Made by a program: the position numbers and the translations under genes
Assembly: GCF_000364705.1 (NCBI RefSeq)
Contig: NZ_AQOH01000287.1
Coordinates: forward strand, 1 to 64,000
Source: Pseudomonas fuscovaginae SE-1
Lineage (GTDB): Bacteria; Pseudomonadota; Gammaproteobacteria; Pseudomonadales; Pseudomonadaceae
Direction of reading: 5' to 3'
DNA: 64,000 nt
Notes under the pieces: generated by a model
What the model was told of the DNA's origin: nothing
Database searches by the model: none
The model's input: the letters and a program-made list of their open reading frames with translations, nothing else
Shown here: one piece after another, positions 18,159-26,738 of the stretch
Layout: each line of letters begins with the position of its first letter
Position numbering within the stretch: the stretch's first letter is position 1

Positions 18159-18172
18159 TTGACCCGGATCAA
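18159..18172 (-). promoter_or_regulatory. ANR/FNR box
   Basis: TTGAT-CCGG-GTCAA (minus strand) matches nine of ten consensus positions of the FNR/ANR site TTGAT-N4-ATCAA. It lies about 170 bp upstream of the NIT chemoreceptor, with a plausible -10 about 30 bp further downstream, as expected for class II activation. Confidence 0.6.
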
Positions 18173-18307
18173 TAAAGCCCTGGGAATCCCCTTTGAAGCG
18201 CCTCGCCACGGGCTTCCTTTGCAGCTGCGGCAAGAGTGAATTGCATTCGGGATTATTGATAGGCAGCTAACGAAAGGCGCATGCTAGAGGGCTGCCTTCA
18301 TGCTCAT

Positions 18308-18330
18308 ATCATTCCGAATGATAGTTACCT
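18308..18330 (+). promoter_or_regulatory. MexT-type nod box upstream of mexE
   Basis: ATCATTCCGAATGAT is an almost perfect ATC-N9-GAT palindrome, followed after 4 nt by ACCTT. The arrangement follows the MexT consensus I recall, ATCA-N5-GTCGAT-N4-ACYAT. It ends about 78 bp before the mexE ATG. The rest of the 419-bp gap holds the ANR box and the 18-bp palindrome. Confidence 0.6.
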
Positions 18331-18407
18331 TCGCTTCATTCGATTCGTGTGCGATCAGCGGCCAACGCATGATCCGCCCATCTCAACAGATTGGCGGACT
18401 CCCCCCC

Positions 18408-19664
18408 ATGGAACAGTCACTTAAACTTTTGCGCTTCCCTCTCGCGGCCCTGGCAGTCGTGGTGATGAGCGCTTGTGGTAAGGCACCGGTGGCGGCAGGC
18501 GGCGCGATGCCGGCGGCCAAGGTCAGCGTGGCCAAGGTCATCGAACAACCCGTCAACGAGTGGGATGAGTTCACCGGCCGCCTCGAAGCCCCGGAAACCG
18601 TGGAGATCCGTCCGCGCGTCTCCGGTCAGATCGACCAGGTGGCGTTCACCGAAGGCGCACTGGTGAAGAAAGGCGACCTGCTGTTTCAGATCGATCCACG
18701 CCCCTACCAGGCCGAAGTCCATCGCCTGGAAGCCCAACTGCAGCAAGCCCGCGCCACGGCCAATCGCACCGCCAACGAAGCCGAACGCGGCAAGCGCCTG
18801 CTGGCCAGCAACGCCATTTCCACCGAGCTGGCCGACACCCGTACCAGCACCGCCCAGGAAGCCAAGGCCGCGGTCGACGCGACCCAGGCACAACTGGACC
18901 TGGCGCGCCTGAACCTGAGCTTCACCCGCGTCACCGCGCCGATCACCGGCCGCGTCAGCCGCGCGGAAATCACCGCCGGCAACATCGTCACCGCCGATGT
19001 CACACCGCTGACCAGCGTGGTCTCCACCGACAAGGTCTACGCCTACTTCGACGCCGACGAGCGGGTCTACCTCAAGTACACCCAGTTGGCTCGCCAGGGC
19101 AAACGCGGCCAGACCACTCCGGTCTACCTGGGCCTGTCCAACGAAACCGGCAACCCGCACCTGGGCCAGATGAACTTCGTCGACAACCAGGTCAACCCAC
19201 GCACCGGTACCATTCGCGGTCGCGCGGTGTTCGACAACAGCGACGGCAGCTTCACCCCAGGCCTGTATGCCCGTCTGAAACTGGTCGGCAGCGGCACCTA
19301 CGACGCCGTATTGATCAACGACGAAGCGGTCGGCACCGACCTGGGCAAGAAGTTCGTGCTGGTGCTGGATGCCGACAAGAAGACCGCCTACCGCACTGTC
19401 GAGCTGGGTCCGAAGATCGAAGGCCTGCGTATTGTGCGCAGCGGCCTGAACAAGGATGACACCATCATCGTCAAGGGTCTGCAGCGCGTGCGCCCTGGTT
19501 CACCGGTGGATCCTGAAGTGATCCCGATGGCCAGCAAGGAAACCCTCGCCGCCCTGGCGCAACAACGACAAGCCCTGGAAGCCAGCAACCTGTCCCAGGT
19601 CGCCCCGGCCAAGGCCGCGCCGACCCAGGCAAACAAGCTGGCCGCAGCGACTCCACGCGGTTAA
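18408..19664 (+). CDS. mexE: RND efflux periplasmic adaptor MexE
   Basis: Starting at the ATG at 18408 gives 418 residues, the family length, and opens a lipoprotein signal (lipobox VVMSAC, lipidated Cys23). The open frame from 18300 is an unsupported extension. The protein carries the barrel-sandwich/lipoyl halves (IRPRVSGQIDQVAFTEGALVKKGD and LSFTRVTAPITGRVSRAEI), an alpha-hairpin between them and the membrane-proximal domain. It bridges the inner-membrane pump to OprN. The gene is 12 nt upstream of mexF in an efflux operon whose orthologue exports chloramphenicol, fluoroquinolones and quorum-sensing precursors. mexT and mexS are not adjacent. Confidence 0.93.
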   Translation: MEQSLKLLRFPLAALAVVVMSACGKAPVAAGGAMPAAKVSVAKVIEQPVNEWDEFTGRLEAPETVEIRPRVSGQIDQVAFTEGALVKKGDLLFQIDPRPYQAEVHRLEAQLQQARATANRTANEAERGKRLLASNAISTELADTRTSTAQEAKAAVDATQAQLDLARLNLSFTRVTAPITGRVSRAEITAGNIVTADVTPLTSVVSTDKVYAYFDADERVYLKYTQLARQGKRGQTTPVYLGLSNETGNPHLGQMNFVDNQVNPRTGTIRGRAVFDNSDGSFTPGLYARLKLVGSGTYDAVLINDEAVGTDLGKKFVLVLDADKKTAYRTVELGPKIEGLRIVRSGLNKDDTIIVKGLQRVRPGSPVDPEVIPMASKETLAALAQQRQALEASNLSQVAPAKAAPTQANKLAAATPRG

Positions 19665-19676
19665 GGGATACACACG

Positions 19677-22600
19677 ATGAATTTTTCCCAGTTCTTCATA
19701 TCAAGACCGATCTTCGCGGCCGTACTGTCGCTGTTGATCCTGATCGCCGGTGCGATCTCGCTGTTCCAGTTGCCGATCAGTGAATACCCGGAAGTGGTAC
19801 CGCCGACCGTGGTCGTGCGCGCCAACTTCCCCGGCGCCAACCCCAAGGTGATCGGCGAAACCGTGGCCGCACCGCTGGAACAGGCGATCACCGGCGTCGA
19901 GAACATGCTCTACATGTCCTCGCAGTCCACCGCCGACGGCAAGCTGACCCTGACCATCACCTTCGCCCTGGGCACCGACCTGGACAACGCGCAGGTACAG
20001 GTGCAGAACCGCGTGACCCGCACCGAGCCCAAGCTGCCAGCCGAGGTGACCCGGATCGGTATCACCGTCGACAAGGCTTCGCCCGACCTGACCATGGTCG
20101 TGCACCTGACCTCGCCGGACCAGCGCTACGACATGCTCTACCTGTCCAACTACGCCCTGCTCAATATCAAGGATGAGCTGGCGCGCCTGGGCGGCGTGGG
20201 TGACGTGCAACTGTTCGGCATGGGCGACTACTCGTTGCGCGTCTGGCTCGACCCGAACAAGACCGCTTCGCGCAACCTGACCGCCACTGACGTGGTCAAC
20301 GCCATCCGCGAGCAGAACCGCCAGGTCGCGGCCGGCCAGTTGGGCGCACCACCGGCACCGAATGCCACCAGCTTCCAGATGTCGATCAACGCCCAGGGCC
20401 GCCTGGTCACCGAGGAAGAGTTCGAGAACATCGTCATTCGTGCCGGCGACGATGGCGAGATCACTCGCCTGAAAGACATCGCCCGGGTCGAGCTCGGCTC
20501 CAGCCAGTACGCCCTGCGCTCGCTGCTGAACAACCAGCCGGCGGTGGCGATCCCGATCTTCCAGCGTCCGGGTTCCAATGCCATCGAGATTTCCAACGAA
20601 GTCCGGGCAAAAATGGAAGAACTGAAGAAGGATTTCCCCCAGGGCATGGACTACAGCATCGTCTATGACCCGACCATCTTCGTCCGCGGCTCCATCGAAG
20701 CGGTGATCCACACCCTGTTCGAAGCCCTGGTGCTGGTGGTTCTGGTGGTGATCCTGTTCCTGCAGACCTGGCGCGCCTCGATCATCCCGCTGGTGGCCGT
20801 ACCGGTGTCGCTGATCGGTACCTTCGCGGTCATGCACGTGTTCGGCTTCTCGTTCAACGCCCTGTCGCTGTTCGGCCTGGTACTGGCGATCGGTATCGTG
20901 GTGGACGACGCCATCGTCGTGGTGGAAAACGTCGAGCGCAACATCGGCCTGGGCCTGAACCCGGTGGAAGCCACCAAGCGCGCCATGCGCGAGGTGACCG
21001 GCCCGATCATCGCCACGGCGCTGGTGCTCTGTGCGGTGTTCGTCCCGGCGGCGTTCATCTCCGGCCTGACCGGCCAGTTCTACAAGCAGTTCGCCCTGAC
21101 CATCGCCATCTCGACCGTGATTTCGGCGTTCAACTCGCTGACCCTGTCACCGGCCCTGGCCGCGGTACTGCTCAAGGACCACCATGCGCCCAAGGACCGT
21201 TTCTCCAAGGTGCTCGACGCGCTGCTCGGTGGCTGGCTGTTCCGTCCGTTCAACCGCTTCTTCGACCGTGCCAGCCATGGCTACGTCGGCGCCGTCGCCC
21301 GGGTCATCCGCGTCAGCGGCGTGGCGCTGGTCCTCTACGCCGGCCTGATCGTGCTGACCTGGCTCGGTTTCTCGACCACCCCGACCGGCTTCGTGCCCGG
21401 CCAGGACAAGCAGTACCTGGTGGCCTTCGCCCAACTGCCGGACGCCGCCAGCCTGGACCGCACCGAAGACGTGATCAAGCGCATGTCCGACCTGGCCCTG
21501 AAACAGCCGGGCGTGGAAAGCGCGGTGGCCTTCCCCGGCCTGTCGATCAACGGCTTCACCAACAGCCCGAACGCCGGCATCGTGTTCGTCACCCTCAAGC
21601 CGTTCGACGAACGCAAGGACCCGAGTGAATCGGCCGGCGCCATCGCCGGTGCCCTGAATGGCAAGTTCGCCGGGATCCAGGAAGCCTACATGGCGATCTT
21701 CCCGCCGCCGCCGGTACAAGGCCTGGGCACCATCGGCGGTTTCCGCCTGCAGATCGAGGACCGGGGTAACCTGGGCTACGACGAGCTGTACAAGGAAACC
21801 ATGAACATCATCGCCAAGAGCCGCAGCGTGCCGGAACTGGCGAACCTGTTCACCAGCTACACCGTCAACGTGCCGCAGGTCGATGCCGCCATCGACCGCG
21901 AAAAGGCCAAGACCCACGGCGTGGCCGTCAGCGACATCTTCGACACCCTGCAGATCTACCTGGGTTCGCTGTATGCCAACGACTTCAACCGCTTCGGTCG
22001 CACCTATCAGGTCAACGTCCAGGCCGAACAGCAGTTCCGCCTCGAATCCGACCAGATCGGCCAGTTGAAAGTGCGCAACAACAAGGGCGAGATGATTCCG
22101 TTGGCGACCTTCATCAAGGTCAGCGACACCTCGGGGCCGGACCGCGTGATGCACTACAACGGCTTCATCACCGCCGAGATCAACGGTGCCGCGGCCCCGG
22201 GCTACAGCTCAGGCCAGGCCCAGGCGGCGATCGAGAAACTGCTCAAGGAAGAACTGCCCAACGGCATGACCTACGAGTGGACCGACCTCACCTACCAGCA
22301 GATTCTCTCGGGCAACACCGCGTTGCTGGTATTCCCGCTCTGCGTTCTGCTGGCGTTCCTGGTGCTGGCGGCCCTGTATGAAAGCTGGAGCCTGCCGCTG
22401 GCGGTGATCCTGATCGTCCCGATGACCCTGCTGTCGGCGATTGCCGGGGTGATTCTGTCCGGTGGCGACAACAACATCTTCACCCAGATCGGCCTGATCG
22501 TACTGGTGGGCCTGGCGTGCAAGAACGCGATCCTCATCGTCGAGTTCGCCAAGGACAAGCAGGAAGAAGGCCTCGACCCGCTGGCTGCGGTACTGGAAGC

Positions 22601-22856
22601 CTGCCGCCTGCGTCTGCGGCCGATCCTGATGACCTCGGTGGCGTTCATCATGGGCGTGGTACCCCTGGTGTTCTCCAGCGGTGCCGGTGCCGAGATGCGG
22701 CATGCCATGGGCGTGGCAGTGTTCTCCGGGATGCTCGGCGTGACCTTCTTCGGTCTGCTGCTGACCCCTGTGTTCTATGTATTGATCCGCCGCTTTGTCG
22801 AGCGTGGTGAAGCTCGCAAGGCTGCCCGGGCCCTCAAGCTGGAGGCGCAACAATGA
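19677..22856 (+). CDS. mexF: RND multidrug efflux transporter MexF
   Basis: The 1059-residue inner-membrane proton/drug antiporter follows the P. aeruginosa MexF sequence closely from MNFSQFFISRPIFAAVLSLL through the porter domains. The TM4 proton-relay acidic pair is in GIVVDDAIVVVENVERN, and TM10 carries the partner Lys in the LVGLACKNAILIVEFA region. Twelve membrane segments and two large periplasmic loops give the normal HAE1 architecture. It lies between mexE and oprN, overlapping the latter by ATGA. Confidence 0.97.
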   Translation: MNFSQFFISRPIFAAVLSLLILIAGAISLFQLPISEYPEVVPPTVVVRANFPGANPKVIGETVAAPLEQAITGVENMLYMSSQSTADGKLTLTITFALGTDLDNAQVQVQNRVTRTEPKLPAEVTRIGITVDKASPDLTMVVHLTSPDQRYDMLYLSNYALLNIKDELARLGGVGDVQLFGMGDYSLRVWLDPNKTASRNLTATDVVNAIREQNRQVAAGQLGAPPAPNATSFQMSINAQGRLVTEEEFENIVIRAGDDGEITRLKDIARVELGSSQYALRSLLNNQPAVAIPIFQRPGSNAIEISNEVRAKMEELKKDFPQGMDYSIVYDPTIFVRGSIEAVIHTLFEALVLVVLVVILFLQTWRASIIPLVAVPVSLIGTFAVMHVFGFSFNALSLFGLVLAIGIVVDDAIVVVENVERNIGLGLNPVEATKRAMREVTGPIIATALVLCAVFVPAAFISGLTGQFYKQFALTIAISTVISAFNSLTLSPALAAVLLKDHHAPKDRFSKVLDALLGGWLFRPFNRFFDRASHGYVGAVARVIRVSGVALVLYAGLIVLTWLGFSTTPTGFVPGQDKQYLVAFAQLPDAASLDRTEDVIKRMSDLALKQPGVESAVAFPGLSINGFTNSPNAGIVFVTLKPFDERKDPSESAGAIAGALNGKFAGIQEAYMAIFPPPPVQGLGTIGGFRLQIEDRGNLGYDELYKETMNIIAKSRSVPELANLFTSYTVNVPQVDAAIDREKAKTHGVAVSDIFDTLQIYLGSLYANDFNRFGRTYQVNVQAEQQFRLESDQIGQLKVRNNKGEMIPLATFIKVSDTSGPDRVMHYNGFITAEINGAAAPGYSSGQAQAAIEKLLKEELPNGMTYEWTDLTYQQILSGNTALLVFPLCVLLAFLVLAALYESWSLPLAVILIVPMTLLSAIAGVILSGGDNNIFTQIGLIVLVGLACKNAILIVEFAKDKQEEGLDPLAAVLEACRLRLRPILMTSVAFIMGVVPLVFSSGAGAEMRHAMGVAVFSGMLGVTFFGLLLTPVFYVLIRRFVERGEARKAARALKLEAQQ

Positions 22857-24277
22857 GCAGTATGAAGGCCTTTCTCCCGAGCCTGCTGGTACTGGCGCTG
22901 AGCGCCTGTGCCGTCGGCCCGGACTACAAGACACCCGACACCCCGGCGGCGAAGATCAGCGCCGCCAGCGATGACAGCGCCGATCGCAAGAATTTCGACC
23001 GTGCGCGCTTCGAGGGTGTCTGGTGGCAACAGTTCGACGATCCGACCCTCAACCAACTGGTCACCCAGTCGCTGAGCGGCAACCGTGACCTGCGTGTCGC
23101 CTTCGCCCGCCTGAAGGCGGCGCGGGCGATCCGCGACGACGTCAGCGATGACGCGATGCCGACCATCACCAGTCGCGCCAGCGCCAACCTCGGCAAGGGC
23201 CAGGTGCCGGGCCAGACCGAGAGCCGGGTCAACAGCGAGCGCTACGATCTGGGGCTGGACATGGCCTGGGAGGTCGACCTGTTCGGCCGTATCCAGCGCA
23301 ACCTGGAAGCCGCCGACGCCGATCAACAAGCGGCGGAGGCCGATCTGTACCAGTTGCAGGTGACCCTGATCGCCGAGCTGGTCGATGCCTACGGGCAACT
23401 GCGTGGCGCACAACTGCGGGAAAAGATCGCCCTGGCCAACCTGAAGAACCAGCAGGAGTCCAAAGGCATCACCGAAAGCCTGCGTGATGCCGGTGTGGGC
23501 GACCAGCTCGACGTGGTCCGTGCCGACGCCCGCCTGGCGGCGGTCGAAGCCAGCGTGCCACAACTGCAGGCCGAACAGGCCCGGCAGAAGAACCGTATCG
23601 CCACCCTGCTCGGCGAGCGTCCGGACAGCTTGACGGTGGACCTGAGCCCCAAGGATATGCCGGCGATTTCCAAGGCCCTGGCCATCGGCAATCCAGGTGA
23701 CCTGCTGCAACGCCGCCCGGACATTCTCAGTGCCGAACGCAAGCTGGCCGCCGCCACCGCCCGGATCGGCGTGGCCAAGGCCGATCTGTTCCCACGGGTC
23801 AGTCTCAGCGGCTTTCTCGGCTTCACCGCCGGGCGTGGCTCGCAGATCGGTTCGTCGGCGGCCAACGCCTGGGCCCTGGGCCCGAGCATCACCTGGCCGG
23901 CGTTCAATCTGGGCAGCGTACGGGCCCGCCTGCGCGGTGCCAATGCCGAGGCCGAAGGCGCCCTGGCGACCTACGAGCAGCAGGTGCTGCTGGCCCTGGA
24001 AGAGTCGCAGAACGCTTTCACCGACTACGGCAAGCGCCAGCAGCGGCTGATCTCGCTGATTCGCCAGAGCGAATCGAGCCGTGCCGCCGCCGACCTGGCT
24101 ACGATCCGCTATCGCGAAGGCAGCGTGGACTTTCTGGTGCTGCTTGATGCCCAGCGCGAACGGCTGGCGGCGGAAGACAGCCAGGCCCAGGCCGAAGTCG
24201 ACCTGTATCGCGGCATCGTGGCGATCTACAAGGCATTGGGCGGCGGTTTCACTCCGCAGACCGTCGCCAGCAACTGA
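22853..24277 (+). CDS. oprN: Outer-membrane efflux lipoprotein OprN
   Basis: The 474-residue protein has a lipoprotein signal (LVLALSAC, Cys19) followed by CAVGPDYKTP, the standard N-terminus of NodT-type outer-membrane factors. Two tandem OEP domains contain the expected repeats (WEVDLFGRIQRNLEAADAD and ITWPAFNLGSVRARLRGANA). It forms the trimeric exit duct for MexEF. The four-base overlap with mexF and the intrinsic terminator at 24318-24350 make it the last gene of the operon. Confidence 0.95.
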   Translation: MSSMKAFLPSLLVLALSACAVGPDYKTPDTPAAKISAASDDSADRKNFDRARFEGVWWQQFDDPTLNQLVTQSLSGNRDLRVAFARLKAARAIRDDVSDDAMPTITSRASANLGKGQVPGQTESRVNSERYDLGLDMAWEVDLFGRIQRNLEAADADQQAAEADLYQLQVTLIAELVDAYGQLRGAQLREKIALANLKNQQESKGITESLRDAGVGDQLDVVRADARLAAVEASVPQLQAEQARQKNRIATLLGERPDSLTVDLSPKDMPAISKALAIGNPGDLLQRRPDILSAERKLAAATARIGVAKADLFPRVSLSGFLGFTAGRGSQIGSSAANAWALGPSITWPAFNLGSVRARLRGANAEAEGALATYEQQVLLALEESQNAFTDYGKRQQRLISLIRQSESSRAAADLATIRYREGSVDFLVLLDAQRERLAAEDSQAQAEVDLYRGIVAIYKALGGGFTPQTVASN

Positions 24278-24317
24278 TTCAACTCTCCCGGACTGGATGC
24301 CCCTCCGATCCTCTTGT

Positions 24318-24350
24318 GCCCCGCTGCCGTTCGGTTGCGGGGCTTTTTTT
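24318..24350 (+). terminator. Intrinsic terminator of mexEF-oprN
   Basis: GCCCCGC (24318-24324) pairs perfectly with GCGGGGC (24337-24343) and is followed by seven T residues. It lies 40 nt after the oprN stop. Confidence 0.9.
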
Positions 24351-24365
24351 GCCAGGAAGGACACA

Positions 24366-24468
24366 CCCCTGTAGGAGCCGGCTTGCTGGCGATCCGCCGA
24401 AGGCGGCCATTGAGCAGCCTGTGGCGACGGATGCATCGCCATCGCCAGCAAGCCGGCTCCTACAGGGG
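24366..24468. repeat. REP/BIME with 28-bp perfect inverted arms
   Basis: Bases 24366-24393 are the exact reverse complement of 24441-24468 (core GTAGGAGCCGGCTTGCTGG), around a 47-nt spacer. This is the common Pseudomonas REP pair. The remainder of the 350-bp gap up to 24628 shows nothing else clear. Confidence 0.9.
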
Positions 24469-24628
24469 CGCACCTGCCTGCTGATCGCCGTTTGATAATG
24501 AAAACCGGCGTGCCACAGAGTCTTGATAGACCCTGTCGATCACGCCGTCAGACAAAGCAATTGGACAAGCCCCTGCCGGACTTCTAGTCTTCGCCTGCAT
24601 AACCCCGCGCTGCAAGCAGTCCCGTCCG

Positions 24629-25528
24629 ATGATCGTCCGCCCCAAGCCGAACCTGATCGCCATCCTGTTTTCCCTCAAGGGTTCCATCGCCCGTCGCATT
24701 GCCTGGCGCTGCCTGGTGGTCACCCTCCTCGCCGCCGCCATCGTGCTGGTCGAAACCGCCCACCCGGAGTTCTTCTCCAAGGTCAACGCCACGCCGTTCA
24801 CCCTGCTCGGCCTGTCGCTGTCGATCTTCATGAGCTTCCGCAACAACGCCTGCTATGACCGCTGGTGGGAAGGCCGCAAGCAATTGGGCCAGATGATCAT
24901 CGATATCCGCTCGCTGATCCGTGAAAGCCAGGTCCTGGGCGACGAGCCACAGCGTACCGCCCTGCTGCGCGAACTCTGTGGCTTCGCCCATGGCCTGATC
25001 GCCCGCCTGCGCCGGGAAGACGAACGCCAGGCCATGCGGCCTTGGCAGCAGGAGGTGCCAAGCCCCGACCATCCGAATGCCACCGACCAGTTGCTGCAAG
25101 GCATCGGCGCCCGTTGTCAGGCCCTCGCGCAACAAGGGCTGATCAGCGAGTGGCGCTACACCGTGTTCGCCGGGCTGCTGACCAGCCTCAGCCAGGTCCA
25201 GGCCAGTTGCGAGCGGATCAAGCTGACGCCGCTGCCCTTCCCCTACAACCTGCTGCTGCACCGCACCATCTACCTGTTCTGCATCCTCCTGCCCTTCGCC
25301 ATGGCCGAGCCGCTGGGTTGGCTGACGCCGGTGTTCACCGCCATCGTCAGCTACACCTTCCTCGGCCTGGACGAGATTGGCGACGACCTGGAGGACCCGT
25401 TCGGCTTCGATGAAAACGACCTGCCCTGCAGCGCGATCCTGCGCACCGTGGAACGGGAGATCCTGGCCAGCCTCGGCCATCGCGACCTGCCGCCAGCCTT
25501 GCAGCCGGTGGAATACGTCCTCAACTGA
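24629..25528 (+). CDS. Bestrophin-like membrane channel
   Basis: This 299-residue protein belongs to the bestrophin/UPF0187 family (PF01062), whose bacterial members form pentameric ion channels. The hallmark is the block LGLSLSIFMSFRNNACYDRWWEGRKQLGQ at about residues 64-92 (conserved RNN-CYDRWWE). Helices at 24-42 and 205-255 (PFPYNLLLHRTIYLFCILLPFAM) are also typical, as is the acidic GLDEIGDDLEDPFG near 245-265, equivalent to the bestrophin calcium clasp. Ion selectivity is not predictable. It stands alone, 78 nt upstream of the HEAT/TPR gene. Confidence 0.93.
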   Translation: MIVRPKPNLIAILFSLKGSIARRIAWRCLVVTLLAAAIVLVETAHPEFFSKVNATPFTLLGLSLSIFMSFRNNACYDRWWEGRKQLGQMIIDIRSLIRESQVLGDEPQRTALLRELCGFAHGLIARLRREDERQAMRPWQQEVPSPDHPNATDQLLQGIGARCQALAQQGLISEWRYTVFAGLLTSLSQVQASCERIKLTPLPFPYNLLLHRTIYLFCILLPFAMAEPLGWLTPVFTAIVSYTFLGLDEIGDDLEDPFGFDENDLPCSAILRTVEREILASLGHRDLPPALQPVEYVLN

Positions 25529-25606
25529 GCCCCGGGGTTTGACTCCGGGACGCGGCTGACCGAAGCTGGCAGCCTCACGAAAAGCTCGCCAGCTCACGGA
25601 CCCTGC

Positions 25607-26659
25607 ATGACGAAGCCCCGCCGCTACCTGCTGATCAGCCTGTTGTCAGTGCTCGCCCTCGGATTCATCTGGCACAAGTTGCCCGGCAAGCTGGCCGCCC
25701 CCCAGGCGCCGCACGTCAACTACGGCCAGGCGCTCAAGCAGGCACATAACGGCCTGCCGGGCGCAGCGCGGGTGCTATACCAGCAATTGGCGCGCACCGA
25801 CCTGTCGGATATCCGTCGGGCGGCCTTGCATGCCGAGTTGCCCAACTACCCCAGCCCCCGGGCACTGAAGCTGGCCGACGCGGACCTGCAGAGCCCCTCG
25901 GCACTGGTGCGCGAGGCGGCGATCCAGAGCATTGTCGGGCTTGTTCCCGGAGCCCAGCGCGCCCTGCTGCTCGGGCCCGTGCTGGAGGACAGCGAACAGG
26001 AAGTGCGCTTCGCCGCGGCCAATGCCATGCTCGGCCTTTCGCCGGACGACCAGGGGCTGTATTTCGGCCCGCTGCAGCAGGTGGTCGATGAGTATGAGCG
26101 CACCCTCAAGGCCCAGCCGGAAAGCGCCGAGGCGCAGTTCCAACTGGCCCGGCTGTACCTGCACGAGGGCCAGTTGGACGAGGCCCAGCAATCCCTGGAG
26201 CGCATCTCGCAACTGGAACCGAACAACCTCAAGGCGGTGGTCGCCCAGGTCGAGTTGCTGGACAAGCGCAACCAGCCAGAGCAGGCACGACAGTTACTGG
26301 CCAGGCAACTGGAGGTGCAGCCACAGTCGGCCTACCTGCAACATGCCCTGGGCGTCTGGCTGCTGCATCATGGGCAGAGCGAATACGCCCTGCTCAGCCT
26401 GGCCAAGGCGGTCGAGCTGGAGCCGGACAATACCGAGTACCGCTTCAAGCTCGCCACCACCCTGCACGATCTCGATCAGCTCGAGGCAGCCCAGCGTCAG
26501 CTGGAAGAACTGGTGCAACGCCATCCGGCCAATCGCAAGGCCCGCGTGCTGCTGATCAGCTACTGGAAGGAAAGCGGGCAGTTGCAGAACGTGCAGATCC
26601 TGCTGGCCCAGCTGGAGCAGCAGAATCCGGATGATCCGGCGTTGCAGCAAGGATTGTAG
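25607..26659 (+). CDS. Membrane-anchored HEAT/TPR repeat protein
   Basis: The 350-residue protein has one N-terminal hydrophobic anchor (RYLLISLLSVLALGFIW). A HEAT-like stretch follows at about 75-140 (ALVREAAIQSIVGLVPGA, EVRFAAANAMLGLSP). About five tetratricopeptide repeats run from residue 160 to the end (AEAQFQLARLYLHEGQLDEA, NTEYRFKLATTLHDLDQLEAA). It most likely faces the periplasm and acts as an interaction scaffold. No enzymatic domain is present and I do not recognise a named orthologue. KaiC follows after 79 nt, which holds a lone REP-like fragment near 26670. Confidence 0.85.
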   Translation: MTKPRRYLLISLLSVLALGFIWHKLPGKLAAPQAPHVNYGQALKQAHNGLPGAARVLYQQLARTDLSDIRRAALHAELPNYPSPRALKLADADLQSPSALVREAAIQSIVGLVPGAQRALLLGPVLEDSEQEVRFAAANAMLGLSPDDQGLYFGPLQQVVDEYERTLKAQPESAEAQFQLARLYLHEGQLDEAQQSLERISQLEPNNLKAVVAQVELLDKRNQPEQARQLLARQLEVQPQSAYLQHALGVWLLHHGQSEYALLSLAKAVELEPDNTEYRFKLATTLHDLDQLEAAQRQLEELVQRHPANRKARVLLISYWKESGQLQNVQILLAQLEQQNPDDPALQQGL

Positions 26660-26738
26660 GCGCCACGCTCTTGTAGGAGCAGGATTTACCGAGGCGTCGG
26701 ACCGCCGCGAATAGCGTGCTCAGGTCTTGCGCACCATC

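Noticed and set aside
18300..18407. Longer mexE start
   Set aside because: The additional 36 residues would bury the lipoprotein signal and overlap the MexT box, so the ATG at 18408 is preferred.
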